NCBI GenBank assembly: GCA_905236835.1
Contig: CAJOQY010000329.1
Location: forward strand, 1-7,582
DNA: 7,582 bases
Source: an uncultured Oscillibacter sp.
Lineage (GTDB): Bacteria; Bacillota; Clostridia; Oscillospirales; Oscillospiraceae
Direction: 5' to 3'
Shown: positions 6,616 to 7,582 of the stretch, piece by piece
Numbering within the stretch: the first letter of the stretch is position 1
How the letters are laid out: each line of letters begins with the position of its first letter
The notes under the pieces: generated by a model
Told to the model about the DNA's origin: nothing
The model's input: only the letters and a program-made list of their open reading frames with translations
Databases searched by the model: none
Made by a program: the position numbers and the translations under genes

Positions 6616-7536
6616 TTATATATATCCCAGCAGGAATAAAATCAACGCCATTCGGATATATTTCCCGTATTTGACCTGACGCCAATACGCGGCGCGGGGA
6701 TCTTTATCGACCGTCACGGCGATTTCATTCACGCGCGGCAGGGGATGCAATATCGACAAATCCGGCTTGGCGTCCGTGAGTTTTTGCGGGGTTAAAATAT
6801 AGCTGTCTTTTAATCTGATATAATCTTCCTCGTTGAAAAATCTTTCCCGCTGAACTCTTGTCATGTATAATATATCCAGCCCCGGAATGACGGATTCCAG
6901 ATCCGTTGTCTGCGTATACGCGATTCCGCGTGATTTAAACGCCGATTCTTTTACATAACGCGGCAGTTTCAATTCCAGCGGCGAAATTAAAACATATTTT
7001 ATATCCGCGTAACGCGACAGCGCGTTGATTAACGAATGCACGGTCCGGCCAAACTTCAAATCGCCGCAGAATCCGATTGTATAGCCGCCGAGTCGGCCTT
7101 TTTCCCGATAAATCGTGAATAAATCCGTCAGCGTCTGCGTGGGATGATTATGCCCGCCGTCACCGGCGTTGATCACGGGAATCTCCGAGACTTGGGACGC
7201 GGCGTAAGGCGCGCCCTCTTTCGGATGCCGCATGGCGATAATATCCGCGTAACAACTGACTGTCCGGACCGTATCGCCTACCGTTTCGCCTTTCATGGCC
7301 GAACTGGAATCCGCCGACGCGAAGCCCAGAACATCGCCGCCCAGCGATAACATCGCCGACTCAAACGAAAGCCTTGTCCGCGTGGACGGCTCAAAAAACA
7401 GCGTCGCCAATTGCTTATATTTGCAAATCTCCTGATATTTTTCCGGATTTTGATAAATATCCTCCGCCGTGGCAATCAATTTGTCAATTTCCTGTACGCT
7501 TAAATCCGTAATATCAATCAAATGACGCGGCATCAT
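6616..7536 (-). CDS. pyrB: Aspartate carbamoyltransferase catalytic subunit
   Basis: Condenses carbamoyl phosphate with L-aspartate to N-carbamoyl-L-aspartate, the first committed step of pyrimidine synthesis. At 306 residues it matches the family length. Visible are the carbamoyl-phosphate site [15 protein letters not shown] (47-61), the mobile loop lysine in SAMKGET (79-85, Lys82), MRHP (102-105), [10 protein letters not shown] (125-134), [15 protein letters not shown] (155-169), MTRVQRERF (225-233) and HPLPR (264-268). All active-site segments are intact. AAAGGGA (7544-7550) precedes the ATG at 7536 by seven bases; the next codon is also ATG, so 7533 is possible. It is the first visible gene of the - strand operon pyrB-pyrI-tgt-glycosyltransferase, with 46 bases to the window edge. 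The promoter and any leader attenuator are therefore probably outside the window, so how the operon is regulated cannot be judged here. Confidence 0.97.
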   Translation of the reverse strand: MMPRHLIDITDLSVQEIDKLIATAEDIYQNPEKYQEICKYKQLATLFFEPSTRTRLSFESAMLSLGGDVLGFASADSSSAMKGETVGDTVRTVSCYADIIAMRHPKEGAPYAASQVSEIPVINAGDGGHNHPTQTLTDLFTIYREKGRLGGYTIGFCGDLKFGRTVHSLINALSRYADIKYVLISPLELKLPRYVKESAFKSRGIAYTQTTDLESVIPGLDILYMTRVQRERFFNEEDYIRLKDSYILTPQKLTDAKPDLSILHPLPRVNEIAVTVDKDPRAAYWRQVKYGKYIRMALILFLLGYI

Positions 7537-7552
7537 TTTATTTTCCCTTTCA

Positions 7553-7582
7553 GAATTTATAAATTTAAAATATAAATTTAAA
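7553..7582. repeat. A/T-only low-complexity tract at the window edge with AAATTTAAA direct repeats
   Basis: Apart from the first bases, the tract upstream of pyrB is pure A/T and carries AAATTTAAA twice (7561-7569 and 7574-7582). The Shine-Dalgarno of pyrB lies just before it. No convincing -35/-10 pair can be picked out of such sequence. Confidence 0.5.

Noticed and set aside
6603..6616. 14-base A/T palindrome (AATATAATTATATT) between pyrB and pyrI, as an operator or attenuator
   Set aside because: It is pure A/T in an A/T-rich spacer and expected by chance; it has no G/C stem and no T tail.
6578..6685. N-terminal extension of pyrI by 36 residues into the pyrB end
   Set aside because: The extra residues do not resemble PyrI, while the GTG at 6577 has a strong Shine-Dalgarno and gives the normal family N-terminus.

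Overview
The window is a compact stretch of ordinary bacterial chromosome with seven intact protein genes and no gap over 90 bases between genes. The gene set suggests an uncultured member of the Clostridia (Bacillota). Pointers are separate pyrB and pyrI genes of clostridial type, an aconitase-family 'hydratase' of the kind common in anaerobic Firmicutes, a stand-alone thiamine pyrophosphokinase and an EpsJ-like glycosyltransferase. Shine-Dalgarno sites are of the AAAGGGA/AGGGA type with A/T-rich spacers. Coding DNA mixes G/C-rich words (GGCGCG, TCCGG) with A/T-rich codons (TTA, AAT, ATT). The species cannot be named from this.

Layout: two gene groups point at each other. On the + strand, an aconitase-superfamily hydratase (87-2435) is followed by thiN (2489-3211) and trmB (3256-3936), with 44-53 base spacers and no visible terminator, so they may share a transcript. 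On the - strand, reading from the right edge, pyrB (7536-6616), pyrI (6577-6158), tgt (6143-5010) and a family 2 glycosyltransferase (4984-3968) are spaced by 14-38 bases and look like one operon. The groups meet at a symmetric G/C hairpin (3940-3963) that probably terminates both.

The genes do not form one pathway. pyrB and pyrI encode the catalytic and regulatory chains of aspartate transcarbamoylase (pyrimidine synthesis). tgt and trmB modify tRNA at G34 and G46. thiN makes thiamine diphosphate. The hydratase keeps all three iron-sulfur cluster cysteines, but its substrate is not settled. The glycosyltransferase probably acts on a cell-surface polymer.

No phage, CRISPR, toxin-antitoxin or clearly new system is visible. 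The most unusual structure is a 54-base near-perfect palindrome (2650-2703) inside thiN, read in frame as 18 codons and lying in a loop that is longer than usual for the family. The first 86 bases hold an imperfect hairpin next to the hydratase ribosome-binding site, which could be regulatory or a remnant of an insertion-sequence end. Both window edges look like possible contig ends.
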